From Nostoc sp. S4 (GTDB lineage Bacteria; Cyanobacteriota; Cyanobacteriia; Cyanobacteriales; Nostocaceae): DNA of 64,000 nucleotides. A program made the position numbers and the translations under genes. Location: NCBI GenBank assembly GCA_029379225.1, contig JAQYWR010000011.1, forward strand, positions 62,001 through 126,000, read 5' to 3'. Positions 16,491-24,419 of this stretch are shown here, in pieces. Position 1 is the stretch's first letter, and every line of letters starts with the position of its first letter. The notes beneath the pieces were generated by a model, which did no database searches, was not told the DNA's origin, and worked only from the letters and a program-made list of their open reading frames with translations.

Positions 16491-17233
16491 TTGGCATCAC
16501 CTCCACTCAAATATTCAAGTATGGCATCGGCTACATCTGGTGCAGATATATCAGCCCACAAGTCCGCACCCAAAAACTCTGCTGAGGATTCGCTGCTGCT
16601 AAAATGAACAGTCAGCAAATCAACTTGAGCAGCATCAGCAACGCGTCTGGCGTGAGATGCGAGGGTTTTTTCAACTTCACCCAAACAGCGCGTACCCACC
16701 ACCGTCACTTTTACCCCAGGTTTTTCCATCGCCTGAGGACGCACACTAGCCAACAGTGAGCTTTGCCGTCGCACCGGACGTACTCGAATACCGAGTTGAG
16801 CAGCCGCATAAACCCACTGTTCTGGTCGCCAAGCAGGCCCTAACAAATATGTTGGCGTTGGTCTGTTCAAGACTGGACATTTTAAACTCGATAACCAGGA
16901 AATTAAAAATGCATTCATTTCCGCAGCTACATATACTCGGTCTTCAGGGATGATGTGCAGAAGTTCCTGTTCAAAAATGGAAGGTAGGCGAGTCAAGACG
17001 CCAGTAATTTGCTCAAGAGCAATCATAACTCCACCTACCACTGCTGAGGAGGATGAGGAGGATAAGGTAGTATTTTCTCCCTCATCTCCCCCATCTCCCT
17101 CACCCCTCACGTAGTGTCGCCATCCAGCCACAGACAAATCTTCAGGTGTCAGGAGGCTGGCACCATAAGCCGACCAATTAGCAACCAGCGCCTCAGCGGC
17201 TTTGTCATGGCGACTGGCGACAACAACCAACAC
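16484..17233 (-). CDS. Degenerate ATP-grasp-like partner protein
   Basis: The 249-residue protein matches no named family. Parts align by eye with its ATP-grasp neighbour: LNRPTPTYLLGPAWRPEQW with the neighbour's INRPSAMAANGCKPYQLEQ, VTVVGTRCLG with YRVHVVGAEIFA, and RRVADAAQVDLLTVHF with KAINLPLCGIDLR, ending in a similar ADAILEYLSG helix. The nucleotide lysine and the metal-binding Glu-Asn pair are missing, so it is probably inactive and structural or substrate-binding. Residues about 42-66 (Gly/Asp/Glu then poly-Ser) are encoded by G-rich repeat DNA inside the gene. Spacing to the upstream gene is 6 bp and it overlaps the downstream gene by 7 bp. Confidence 0.65.
   Translation of the reverse strand: MLVVVASRHDKAAEALVANWSAYGASLLTPEDLSVAGWRHYVRGEGDGGDEGENTTLSSSSSSAVVGGVMIALEQITGVLTRLPSIFEQELLHIIPEDRVYVAAEMNAFLISWLSSLKCPVLNRPTPTYLLGPAWRPEQWVYAAAQLGIRVRPVRRQSSLLASVRPQAMEKPGVKVTVVGTRCLGEVEKTLASHARRVADAAQVDLLTVHFSSSESSAEFLGADLWADISAPDVADAILEYLSGGDAKC
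17035..17110. repeat. G-rich inverted repeat inside a coding sequence
   Basis: Plus-strand gaggaggatgaggaggat faces tctccctcatctcccccatc around a short AT centre. The same kind of repeat is intergenic elsewhere in this window (14316-14470, 42491-42533), but here it is translated in frame as Gly/Asp/Glu-rich and poly-Ser sequence without breaking the gene. Confidence 0.7.
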
Positions 17234-17239
17234 GCTTGC

Positions 17240-18124
17240 TTAATTCCTTGGTTGATTAACTACTTGTTGACCAACACTTGGGCGTTCTTTGGCTTGGATG
17301 AAAGACTGCCCATTTTGCCCATTTGCTGTGCGCTGTTCTATTTGATCGAGACGTTGAGCCATCAGACCGATTAGCCGTTGTAAGTCATTTGCAGCCTCTA
17401 CTGAAGTAGGATTTGCCAGTTGGTCTGTTTCAGGAAGCTTCTCAGCCTGAACTTTCTCGAAGTCTTTATCTTTTTGAACTTTCTCGAATTCTTTGACTTC
17501 TATCTTCAGTTCCTTGCTATCTTTGAACACTGGGCCTGAAAGCTTAAACAGGCTCCCACCAGTAGATGTGGGTAAAGAATACGCTAACTGATCGAAGTCA
17601 GGATTAGGAGCGTCTAAATTCTGAGGCAGGAATGTGCCTCTATGTTCAGGCGTCAACAGTAGATTAACTGGGGTAGCCGCAGAAGGAGAATTTACAAAGA
17701 TTTCTACATATCCGCGAATCTCTAACTTTGCTGCTTTAATAATCTCTATGTTGGTGACATCGGGCAGTAAGGTAATCAAAGCCGTGTCATTAGCTCCAAT
17801 GCCCACACTGAAGGTAAATCTGCTAGGGTCGCCGGGAACAGGAATTAAATCGCTAAAGTCATTAGTTCCTTGGACATCACTGATTGTCACAGTGTCGATT
17901 ACATTTAATTCAGGTGTAGTTGCAGTAAATCGCAACGTCAGTTTGACATCAAGGCTGCTAGTATTCGCGATAGTCAAAAAGTAACCTTGGATAACTGTGC
18001 GAGCAACAGCTTCAGTCCCAGGAGCGGTAGCGGGTGTAATTGGTTTGACTAGGAGTTCAAAGGTTGAGACCAAAGTTGGTTGGGATTTTGTGATAATTTT
18101 ATTTCCGTTCGATATGTCTGTCAT
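17240..18124 (-). CDS. Unknown beta-rich protein of ATP-grasp operon
   Basis: I do not recognise this 294-residue family. Residues 15-165 alternate short hydrophobic strands and Thr/Asn/Asp turns, consistent with a beta-sandwich. Residues 200-230 are Lys/Glu-rich with a repeated element, EFEKVQ (212-217) and DFEKVQ (221-226). A helix at 243-265 (NDLQRLIGLMAQRLDQIEQ) could form a coiled coil, and the C-terminal 25 residues are Gln/Asn-rich. There is no signal peptide or membrane helix. The gene ends 6 bp before the degenerate ATP-grasp gene. Its position as first gene in the operon suggests it is the substrate or scaffold of the ligase, an inference only. Confidence 0.7.
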   Translation of the reverse strand: MTDISNGNKIITKSQPTLVSTFELLVKPITPATAPGTEAVARTVIQGYFLTIANTSSLDVKLTLRFTATTPELNVIDTVTISDVQGTNDFSDLIPVPGDPSRFTFSVGIGANDTALITLLPDVTNIEIIKAAKLEIRGYVEIFVNSPSAATPVNLLLTPEHRGTFLPQNLDAPNPDFDQLAYSLPTSTGGSLFKLSGPVFKDSKELKIEVKEFEKVQKDKDFEKVQAEKLPETDQLANPTSVEAANDLQRLIGLMAQRLDQIEQRTANGQNGQSFIQAKERPSVGQQVVNQPRN

Positions 18125-18183
18125 ATGTTTGATTACATATAAACTACATCTCTAATCTAATTGCCTCAACCTAGTGACGAATA

Positions 18184-18207
18184 GTACCCCTGAGGGTACT
18201 TTTTTTC
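18184..18207 (+). terminator. Plus-strand intrinsic terminator without an upstream gene
   Basis: agtaccc-ctga-gggtact is followed by a run of seven T on the plus strand. Genes on both sides are on the minus strand, so it would stop antisense transcription entering acsF, or terminate an unannotated plus-strand RNA. Confidence 0.65.
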
Positions 18208-18210
18208 ATA

Positions 18211-18242
18211 AAAAAGTGGTTCCGCAATCAACAGAACCACTA
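18211..18242 (-). terminator. Rho-independent terminator of acsF
   Basis: On the minus strand agtggttc, an 11-base loop and gaaccact (18235-18242 and 18216-18223) are followed by TTTTTT. It starts about 25 bp after the acsF stop, separating acsF from the ATP-grasp operon. Confidence 0.88.
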
Positions 18243-18266
18243 AAGCTTTTGCAAACCTATTATTAT

Positions 18267-19343
18267 TTAGCGAGCTGCGCCTTGAGCAGAAGCAGCATCA
18301 ATCGGTTTCATCAAGTACAGCCGCAATAATTGCCAGCCATTGGAGATGTAAAGTGGCAGTTTTTGGAAGAATTGGAGGAATTTGGGAGTGTTAGAGTTGG
18401 CGATCGCACCCAGCTTCTCATTATTGCTGATACAAGTGTCCAACCGTCCATAAAACTCTGGATTTTCCACATCCAGCATCAACGGGAAGACTCTACCTGC
18501 GGTTTCATTGGTCTTTTTAATTACATGTATGTCGTATTCTCGCGCATCCAGCCCAAGGGTGGCATAAAAGTCCTTACGTTGAATGTCATTAAGATACATT
18601 GTTACAAACACCGACAACAGGAAGAACCGACTCCATAGCCGTGCTTTCCAATCATTCAGCATTTGCGGTTGGGATTTCATCACCGCATCGAAGAAATCAC
18701 CGTGACGGTTTTCATCTTGACACCAGTTTTCAAAGAACCGGAAAATCGGATAAATCCGGTCTTCGGGATGTGCTTCTAAATGGCGATAAATGGTGATATA
18801 ACGCCAATAACCAATCTTTTCAGAAAGATAGGTGGCGTAAAAGATAAATTTCGGCTTAAAGAAGGTATAATTGCGGCTCTTAGTCAAAAACCCTAAATCT
18901 AGGGACAGATTAAAGTCAGACATAGCTTTATTTAAAAAGCCAGCGTGACGTGCTTCATCCCGTGACATCAGATTAAAGCATTCTGCCAAGACGGGGCTTT
19001 TATCTTTCAAGCGACGGCCGAGTTCTTTGTAGAGCAAAAATCCGGAAAACTCTGCCGTACACGAACGTTCTAAAAATTCAACAAACAATCGGCGAGTTTC
19101 TCCATCAATATGATCCCAGGATTGTTCAAACTCGGCATCCCGAACAAAGTGATGGCGGTTGTAGTCAGCGCGAAACTCTTGGAGAATGGCTCTTAACTCC
19201 TCTTCGTTGACGGAAATATCCATCCGCGCCATTTCATCAAAATCGGTAGTATAAAACCGAGGTGTTAACAGGGTTTCTTTTGCCGGGACTTTAATTCCTG
19301 GCCGTATTTCTTCAAAGCCTGGTTTTTTGAGGGAATCTACCAT
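18267..19343 (-). CDS. acsF: Mg-protoporphyrin IX monomethyl ester oxidative cyclase
   Basis: AcsF is the aerobic diiron oxygenase that forms ring E of chlorophyll, converting Mg-protoporphyrin monomethyl ester to protochlorophyllide at the membrane. The 358-residue protein shows the diiron ligand motifs [22 protein letters not shown] and [11 protein letters not shown] chose the ATG at 19343 ([16 protein letters not shown]) because AcsF proteins of this group start there; the open frame runs 25 codons further upstream without conserved sequence. A strong terminator follows and an 864-bp spacer precedes it, so it is probably monocistronic. It is the oxygen-dependent type, as expected for a cyanobacterium. 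Confidence 0.97.
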   Translation of the reverse strand: MVDSLKKPGFEEIRPGIKVPAKETLLTPRFYTTDFDEMARMDISVNEEELRAILQEFRADYNRHHFVRDAEFEQSWDHIDGETRRLFVEFLERSCTAEFSGFLLYKELGRRLKDKSPVLAECFNLMSRDEARHAGFLNKAMSDFNLSLDLGFLTKSRNYTFFKPKFIFYATYLSEKIGYWRYITIYRHLEAHPEDRIYPIFRFFENWCQDENRHGDFFDAVMKSQPQMLNDWKARLWSRFFLLSVFVTMYLNDIQRKDFYATLGLDAREYDIHVIKKTNETAGRVFPLMLDVENPEFYGRLDTCISNNEKLGAIANSNTPKFLQFFQKLPLYISNGWQLLRLYLMKPIDAASAQGAAR

Positions 19344-20207
19344 GTCTTGATTGTAATGAGTGTCTTTATTATCTTGAGTACACCAGAAAGCCAAAGATAA
19401 CGGTCTGGCAAAACTCAACAGCCGACATAATTGATTTGTATAAAGTTCAGTCTACCAAGGTACGGGTAAGAAACTAGTAAGTAAAACATTAAGAGTTGCA
19501 ACAATAATTCAACGTTTTGCGGAATCGACAATGGGCAATTAGTAGTCAAATGAACATAGACAAACCGAGATATTACACCTAGTCCCAACGATTAGAAATC
19601 GCGATCGATGTTGCACACAAACTCTTTTTAGCTCTGCGGACTCAAGGAATTTGAAACCCAAGCAGGTGAGTAAAGTCTCGTGTAGCTGTGACTTACATTC
19701 GCCTGATACTACTGTGTAGCTTCCAGTCGCTTAGTACTATTACAGTAATTTTCTGTGGTTCTTACTACAATAAATAAAATGGTCTTATCAATTAAATCAC
19801 TCATTTTAAAATTAACAATCCATGACTGGCACGATTACTAAATACTTCTAATCACTCTACTCTAGAGCTTGCACCATTATTAACAGTTATCTGTTATTTA
19901 GTTATCAGTTTTGTCCCTTGGGTTCAAGTCCCCCAAAAAATTGGTGGTAAACGTTGGTGTGGCATAACATCACACCATACGCCTGATAACTGTTCGCTGT
20001 TCGCTGATTTAATAACCGTAGAAAAGGCACTTTCTACAACAGAAAAATCAGGGTTTGAGCAAGTACTCAGTAGTGCCCAGACTATAAATATTGTCATCAA
20101 ACAACTGGTGCAAGATGTGAGCCTAGCTATTCATACTAGTCTCAGATAAAACAGTATGGCAAAACCATCTTAGATAACAACAGCAAATCCAAAGGGTTGA
20201 CAACAAG
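19344..20207. other. Long spacer upstream of acsF and the TM2 gene
   Basis: This divergent region of 864 bp should hold the acsF promoter and the TM2-gene promoter. It includes a hairpin ttggg...cccaa around 19920-19936 that looks superficially like a tRNA T-arm, direct repeats of the type tgttcgctg, and a decayed coding fragment ending at 20149. No complete gene is visible. Confidence 0.5.
19967..20149 (+). pseudogene. Fragment of an unrecognised protein gene
   Basis: An open stretch of 60 codons, with stop upstream and TAA at 20147-20149, reads coding-like near its end (LITVEKALSTTEKSGFEQVL, then INIVIKQLVQDVSLAIHTSL). It has no good start codon or ribosome binding site. It lies 58 bp upstream of the TM2 gene on the same strand. 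It may be the tail of a deleted gene or a short peptide gene with an unusual start. Family unknown. Confidence 0.3.
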
Positions 20208-20702
20208 ATGAATCTTGAAAACAATCAAAATAAAGACCGAGTTCTTGTCTCTTACATCTTGTGTGGAGTCGGATTTTTTGGCTTGGGGGGGTTACATCGC
20301 CTATACAACGGTAAAATCGGCACAGGATTGTTATGGCTGTGTACTTTTGGTTTATTTTACGTAGGGCAGGCTGTGGATTTGCTTCTCATTCCCGGTATGG
20401 TTGATGAATACGAGACCAACCTGAGACTAAAAGCAGGTGTATCTCCCTTCGGAGTACCAGTCAATCAACCAGTAATCGCCTCTCAAGTTCACCACCCAAG
20501 TGGTAATCAATTGATGATTAAACTAATTGATGCCGCTGAAAGTAGGGGTGGTACTCTCACTGTTACTCAAGGGGTGAAGGCTACGGGAGCCAGCTTTGCT
20601 GAAGTAGAGAATACTCTTAAAGAAATGTATAAATCAGGTTATGTAAAAATTGATAACGACCCCAATACTGGAGCCGTTACCTATCATTTCCACGAACTTT
20701 AA
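20208..20702 (+). CDS. TM2-domain protein with C-terminal winged-helix-like domain
   Basis: The N-terminal half (residues 10-65) is a TM2 domain: two membrane helices joined by a short turn, with GLGGLHRLYNGKIGTG as its signature. Residues 95-164 form a soluble domain that looks like a small winged helix (KLIDAAESRGGTLTVTQGV, then FAEVENTLKEMYKSGYVKI and a strand). This second part resembles domains that read out a membrane signal, but no function is known. ATG start after caagatg with weak ribosome-binding sequence. It is followed by a 13-bp perfect inverted repeat shared with the convergent DUF2996 gene. Confidence 0.8.
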   Translation: MNLENNQNKDRVLVSYILCGVGFFGLGGLHRLYNGKIGTGLLWLCTFGLFYVGQAVDLLLIPGMVDEYETNLRLKAGVSPFGVPVNQPVIASQVHHPSGNQLMIKLIDAAESRGGTLTVTQGVKATGASFAEVENTLKEMYKSGYVKIDNDPNTGAVTYHFHEL

Positions 20703-20711
20703 TTGTTCTTT

Positions 20712-20750
20712 GTCATTAGTCATTTATCCTTTGTCTGAATGACTAATGAC
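20712..20750. terminator. Palindrome between convergent genes
   Basis: gtcattagtcatt (20712-20724) and aatgactaatgac (20738-20750) are perfect 13-bp inverted repeats with a 13-base loop, built from the heptamer-like aatgact repeat. It lies between convergent genes and could serve both as a terminator, though no T tract is present. Confidence 0.5.
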
Positions 20751-20763
20751 CAATGGCCAATGA

Positions 20764-21447
20764 CTAATTAATACCTAGCCACTTTTGACCATCTAAACGC
20801 TGCACTAGACCATATACCAATAGGTCTAGTGTAACTTTACGTTCATCAATTAAAAATGACTCAAGAGTGCTGGGTTTTTTTCCTTCATTACAAGAAAAAC
20901 CCTTTTTCCCTTGAATATCTTCTTCGGGAAAATACAAATTAAAATTGTACAGGCCGTTTTGCAAACTGCCGATAATTTGCCAGGATTCTTCAGCAGATTC
21001 AAAGCCTTTTATTGGCACTTTTTGCTTGGCAAGAGCCACTTTTAAATCTTTTACACCTTGTTGAGCGATCGCTTTTTGTAAAGCTGGCAAGTAGTATTGC
21101 TCAATGAACTCTACAAATGGTTTATCTTCAACAGCTGGGGCTTTTTCTTTTTTGGCGGCTTTAGCTGCGGGTTTTTCTTCTGCTGTTGCATCGGCAGGGG
21201 GGTTTTCTTCTGTTTTAGCTGCGGCAGCTGGTTTTTCTCGCTTGCCTGAGGCCGCAGCTGGTTTAGCAGCATTGGGGTTATCTTCGGGGTTTGCGGCTTT
21301 AGGATCTGGTGTGTTGGCAGTAGGGATGTCTGTCGCTTCGGGTGAGTCTGTACTAGGAGCATTTTCTTCGGCGACACTGGGAGCCTGCTTGTCAACAGTG
21401 CTGGGAGCTACCTCTCCCGCTTCATTGTGATTCGGTTCTTCTGCCAT
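20764..21447 (-). CDS. DUF2996 family protein
   Basis: The C-terminal 115 residues match the cyanobacterial and plastid DUF2996 family: KPFVEFIEQYYLPALQKAIA, then SWQIIGSLQNGLYNFNLYFP, PSTLESFLIDERKVTLDLLV and RLDGQKWL. Function is unknown. The first 105 residues are an Ala/Pro/Glu/Lys-rich linker with repeated EEKPA/KAAKK elements and are probably disordered. No signal peptide is apparent. HIP1 (gcgatcgc) occurs in and just upstream of the gene. It converges on the TM2 gene. Confidence 0.85.
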   Translation of the reverse strand: MAEEPNHNEAGEVAPSTVDKQAPSVAEENAPSTDSPEATDIPTANTPDPKAANPEDNPNAAKPAAASGKREKPAAAAKTEENPPADATAEEKPAAKAAKKEKAPAVEDKPFVEFIEQYYLPALQKAIAQQGVKDLKVALAKQKVPIKGFESAEESWQIIGSLQNGLYNFNLYFPEEDIQGKKGFSCNEGKKPSTLESFLIDERKVTLDLLVYGLVQRLDGQKWLGIN

Positions 21448-21707
21448 TACTCAGGTCAATCCTTAAATCTTGCTTGATTGAGCGATCGCTCACCTGGAGA
21501 TATCGGGTATTTTCATTTTGACATAACTAGTGCAACTGTGAAGCGTGGGCAGTGGAACAGATGAGGGGATTTATTTTTTGGAGTTCCCTAAATAGCTGCG
21601 ATCGCTCCTGTAATTTCCCAAGGATCTACGCATAGGCTCAATAACCAAATCGATAAAGCTAGAGTTAGTCTGATTCCAAGATTCAATATTTTTCAGCTTT
21701 AATTTTT

Positions 21708-22748
21708 CTATCCGATTGCATTTTTAATATTATCAATCAATTCATCAATCCTTGATTTAGTTGTATTCCAAGAACACACAAAACGTACTCCTCCCACACC
21801 AATAAATGTATAAAATTGCCAGTTATTTGCTTTTAAGCTCTGAATCACTTGTTCTGGTAATTTAACGAATACAGCGTTAGCTTCTCTAGGAAGCATCAAG
21901 TCAACGCCTTCTATATTTAATAGCTGATTTTCTAAATATTCAGCACATTGATTGGCATGTCTAGCATTTTTTAGCCAAGCACCAGTTTCCAATAAACCCA
22001 ACCAGGGAGCAGAAATAAACCGCATTTTTGAAGCTAATTGACCAGCTTGCTTACATCGGTAATCAAAATCTTCTGCTAGCGCTTTGTTGAAGAAAATAAT
22101 TGCTTCACCTAATGCCATTCCATTCTTAGTTCCACAAAAACACAATACATCCACACCAGATTTCCAAGAAATTTCAGCAGGACTTTTATTCATGGCGGCA
22201 ACTGCATTGGCAAACCGAGCGCCATCCATGTGAATTTTTAAGTTATACTTTTTTGCAACTTCTCTAATTTGTAGAAGTTCTTCAATAGAATATAAAGTTC
22301 CTAATTCAGTTGATTGTGTGATGCTAATAACTTTAGGTTTGGGATAATGAATATCATTACGCTTAGTGACAATTGCTTCTATCGCCTGTGATGTTAACTT
22401 GCCATTTTTTCCTTGAGCAAGTAGCAGTTTAGAGCCATTAGAAGCAAATTCTGGTGCGCCACATTCATCTGTTTCAATGTGAGATGTTTCATGACAAATG
22501 ACGCTGTGATATGACTGACAAAGTGCAGCTAAAGATAAAGAATTTGCTGCTGTACCGTTAAAGGCAAAAAATACTTCACAGTCAATTTCAAAGAGTTCGC
22601 GAAAATAATCTGCGGCTTTTTGAGTCCATTCGTCATTTCCATAAGCAGGAACGCTACCTTGATTTGCCGTAATCATATATTCCAAGGCTTCCGGACAAAT
22701 ACCAGAGGAATTATCACTTGCAAACTGCTCTAAATGGCTAGTCATCAT
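21708..22748 (-). CDS. ltaE: Low-specificity L-threonine aldolase
   Basis: The 346-residue PLP enzyme of the beta-eliminating lyase family cleaves threonine or allo-threonine to glycine and acetaldehyde. Landmarks are FASDNSSGICPEALEYM, AYGNDEWTQKAADYF, FNGTAANSLSL, HMDGARFANAV (Asp contacting the PLP nitrogen) and CGTKNGMALG (PLP lysine). The sequence lines up with the bacterial short type. A second Met adjacent to the first is an alternative start. No operon partner is evident. The enzyme could serve glycine supply. Confidence 0.92.
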   Translation of the reverse strand: MMTSHLEQFASDNSSGICPEALEYMITANQGSVPAYGNDEWTQKAADYFRELFEIDCEVFFAFNGTAANSLSLAALCQSYHSVICHETSHIETDECGAPEFASNGSKLLLAQGKNGKLTSQAIEAIVTKRNDIHYPKPKVISITQSTELGTLYSIEELLQIREVAKKYNLKIHMDGARFANAVAAMNKSPAEISWKSGVDVLCFCGTKNGMALGEAIIFFNKALAEDFDYRCKQAGQLASKMRFISAPWLGLLETGAWLKNARHANQCAEYLENQLLNIEGVDLMLPREANAVFVKLPEQVIQSLKANNWQFYTFIGVGGVRFVCSWNTTKSRIDELIDNIKNAIG

Positions 22749-23337
22749 TTGTAAATTAATTTATATCAGTATTTTTTCTCATGTTAGTGAATAATTTTGC
22801 CACCTGCCAACTCAATATTTGGACTATCAAGCGTACTGTTAGTTTTCTTCTCTACGAGAGGCTATGCCAACGAGGTGTTTAGTCCATGCTTGATAATGCG
22901 GCTGAATTATTGCTTTTGTGATGTCCAAAGAAAACTTGAGTCGGAGTTTGTGGTTACTGATACATTAAATTACTTTCAGACGTTCAATTACTGCGATCGC
23001 TTCGTCAAGTTGATGTTGAGGTATTTTGCGACGTTAAAGCTTTTAACTGAATATTATGCTAAAAAAATAAAGTTTGCTAATTAAAATGCTAATCATATAC
23101 TTATAATGTACTACACAATGCCCTACGAATAACTATGACATCACTATTAGGTATATTTGTCCTTTGTCATTTGTTATTTGTTCTTTGTCTTTGAAGTTAA
23201 AAACGCCGGAAGTCAGTGCTGATTAATGACCAATACTTCTCTACGAGAGGCTGCGCCAACGGCTTACCTCGGCTTTGCTTGGCATAAGTCGCTCAGTACA
23301 AGTGACCAATGACTAATGACTAGTAATTAATTAACTA
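22749..23337. other. Spacer with repeats and decayed sequence
   Basis: This 589-bp region contains ttctctacgagaggctatgc near 22851, one block of the modular repeat whose full copy is at 23227-23320. On the minus strand around 22965-23035 a short coding-like stretch (QLDEAIAVIERLKVI then TAA) has a stop directly upstream, so it may be a gene remnant. No intact gene is supported. Confidence 0.45.
23227..23320. repeat. Modular intergenic repeat, full copy
   Basis: The order is (c)aatgac heptamers, accaatactt, the palindromic block ctctacgagag, gctgcgccaacggcttacc, tcggctttgct, aagtcgctcagtacaagtga, then heptamers again. It is nearly identical to 32154-32248, and its outer parts are shared with 6889-6930 and 35180-35290. 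It lies 17 bp upstream of mlaF. Confidence 0.75.
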
Positions 23338-24120
23338 ATGACTGAACCATTAATTGAACTCAAAAGTATTTCTAAGTCCTTTGGTAGCCACAAAGTTCTA
23401 GATAATGTAGATTTGACAATTTACCGGGAAGAAGCATTAGGAATTATTGGCCCATCGGGGACTGGTAAATCAACGATTTTACGCGTGATAGCGGGGTTAC
23501 TGGCTCCTGATGAAGGAGAAATTTATATTCAAGGAGTGCGACGAGAGGGTTTGATTGAGGATAGTGGCCAGTCGCTTGGTATTGGTATGGTGTTTCAACA
23601 AGCAGCATTATTTGATTCGCTGACGGTAGAGGAGAATGTAGGATTTTTACTTTATCAAAATTCAAAACTACCGCGATCGCGCATTCGAGATCTAGTAAAA
23701 GAAAAATTGGAAATGGTAGGCTTGCCAGGAATAGGTGACCTTTACCCAGCAGAACTTTCCGGGGGAATGCGAAAACGAGTTAGTTTTGCGCGTGCGATTA
23801 TGTCTAACCCCGATAATCCTAAAGAAGGTGCAGAAGTTTTACTGTACGATGAACCAACAGCCGGACTCGATCCAATTGCTTCAACAGTAATAGAAGATTT
23901 AATCCGCTGTTTGCAAAGTACACATGCAGTCTGTAGTACCTATGCTGTCGTTACCCATCAAGACAGTACTATACGCCGTACAACTGATAAACTTATATTT
24001 TTGTATGAAGGTAAAGTACAGTGGCAGGGAACAGTTGATGAAATATACACTACAGAAAATCCTTCGATCAAACAATTTATTAGTGGAAGTGTCCAAGGAC
24101 CGATTCAGGTTCTTGGTTAG
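23338..24120 (+). CDS. mlaF: MlaF-type lipid transport ABC ATPase
   Basis: The 260-residue ATPase has Walker A GPSGTGKST, signature LSGGMRKRVSFARA and Walker B LLYDEPTAGLDP, all in the form typical of MlaF/TGD3 ATPases that drive MCE-protein lipid transport between membranes. The C-terminal part (QFISGSVQGPI) also fits MlaF. A MlaD-like gene lies 299 bp downstream on the same strand with a repeat in between. The permease MlaE is not in the window and is probably encoded elsewhere. In cyanobacteria the machinery is thought to move lipid between cell envelope layers, as the related TGD system does in plastids. Confidence 0.9.
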   Translation: MTEPLIELKSISKSFGSHKVLDNVDLTIYREEALGIIGPSGTGKSTILRVIAGLLAPDEGEIYIQGVRREGLIEDSGQSLGIGMVFQQAALFDSLTVEENVGFLLYQNSKLPRSRIRDLVKEKLEMVGLPGIGDLYPAELSGGMRKRVSFARAIMSNPDNPKEGAEVLLYDEPTAGLDPIASTVIEDLIRCLQSTHAVCSTYAVVTHQDSTIRRTTDKLIFLYEGKVQWQGTVDEIYTTENPSIKQFISGSVQGPIQVLG

Positions 24121-24201
24121 AAAGTTAGGAGTGAAAAATTAAGAGTTAGGAGTTAAAACTTAAGAGTGAAATTTCACTCATAACTCTTAACCTCTAGCTC
24201 A

Positions 24202-24325
24202 TAAGTAGGTTGGCGTAAATAATTATTGTTGGGATAAGGCAGTTCTTGCAGGGAGCAGGGGGGAAGAGTTTGAGCCTTATTTACTTTTCTTCACACAGTT
24301 TGGTTTTATTGCACCGACTTACTTA
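24202..24325. mobile_element. MITE-like element between mlaF and mlaD
   Basis: taagtaggttggcgtaaat (24202-24220) and attgcaccgacttactta (24308-24325) are imperfect inverted repeats bounding about 124 bp with no gene. A single end of the same type occurs at 8333-8351 and 12562-12579. Further inverted aagagttaggag repeats flank it. It splits an otherwise compact mlaF-mlaD unit. Confidence 0.5.
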
Positions 24326-24419
24326 ACTACTACCGAAGCAACAAAAACGTCTTTGGCTTTACTTATAACTCCTAATTCTTAACTCTTAATGATAATTAAT
24401 TATTGGTTGGAAGGAAAAA

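Noticed and set aside
19910-19940. tRNA T-arm-like sequence (gggttcaagtcccc)
   Set aside because: No acceptor, D or anticodon arm can be folded on either strand around it, so it is only a local hairpin.
22797-23084. A 95-codon plus-strand frame
   Set aside because: It runs through the ttctctacgagaggc repeat block and AT-rich DNA, has no ribosome site or family resemblance, and is best read as chance.
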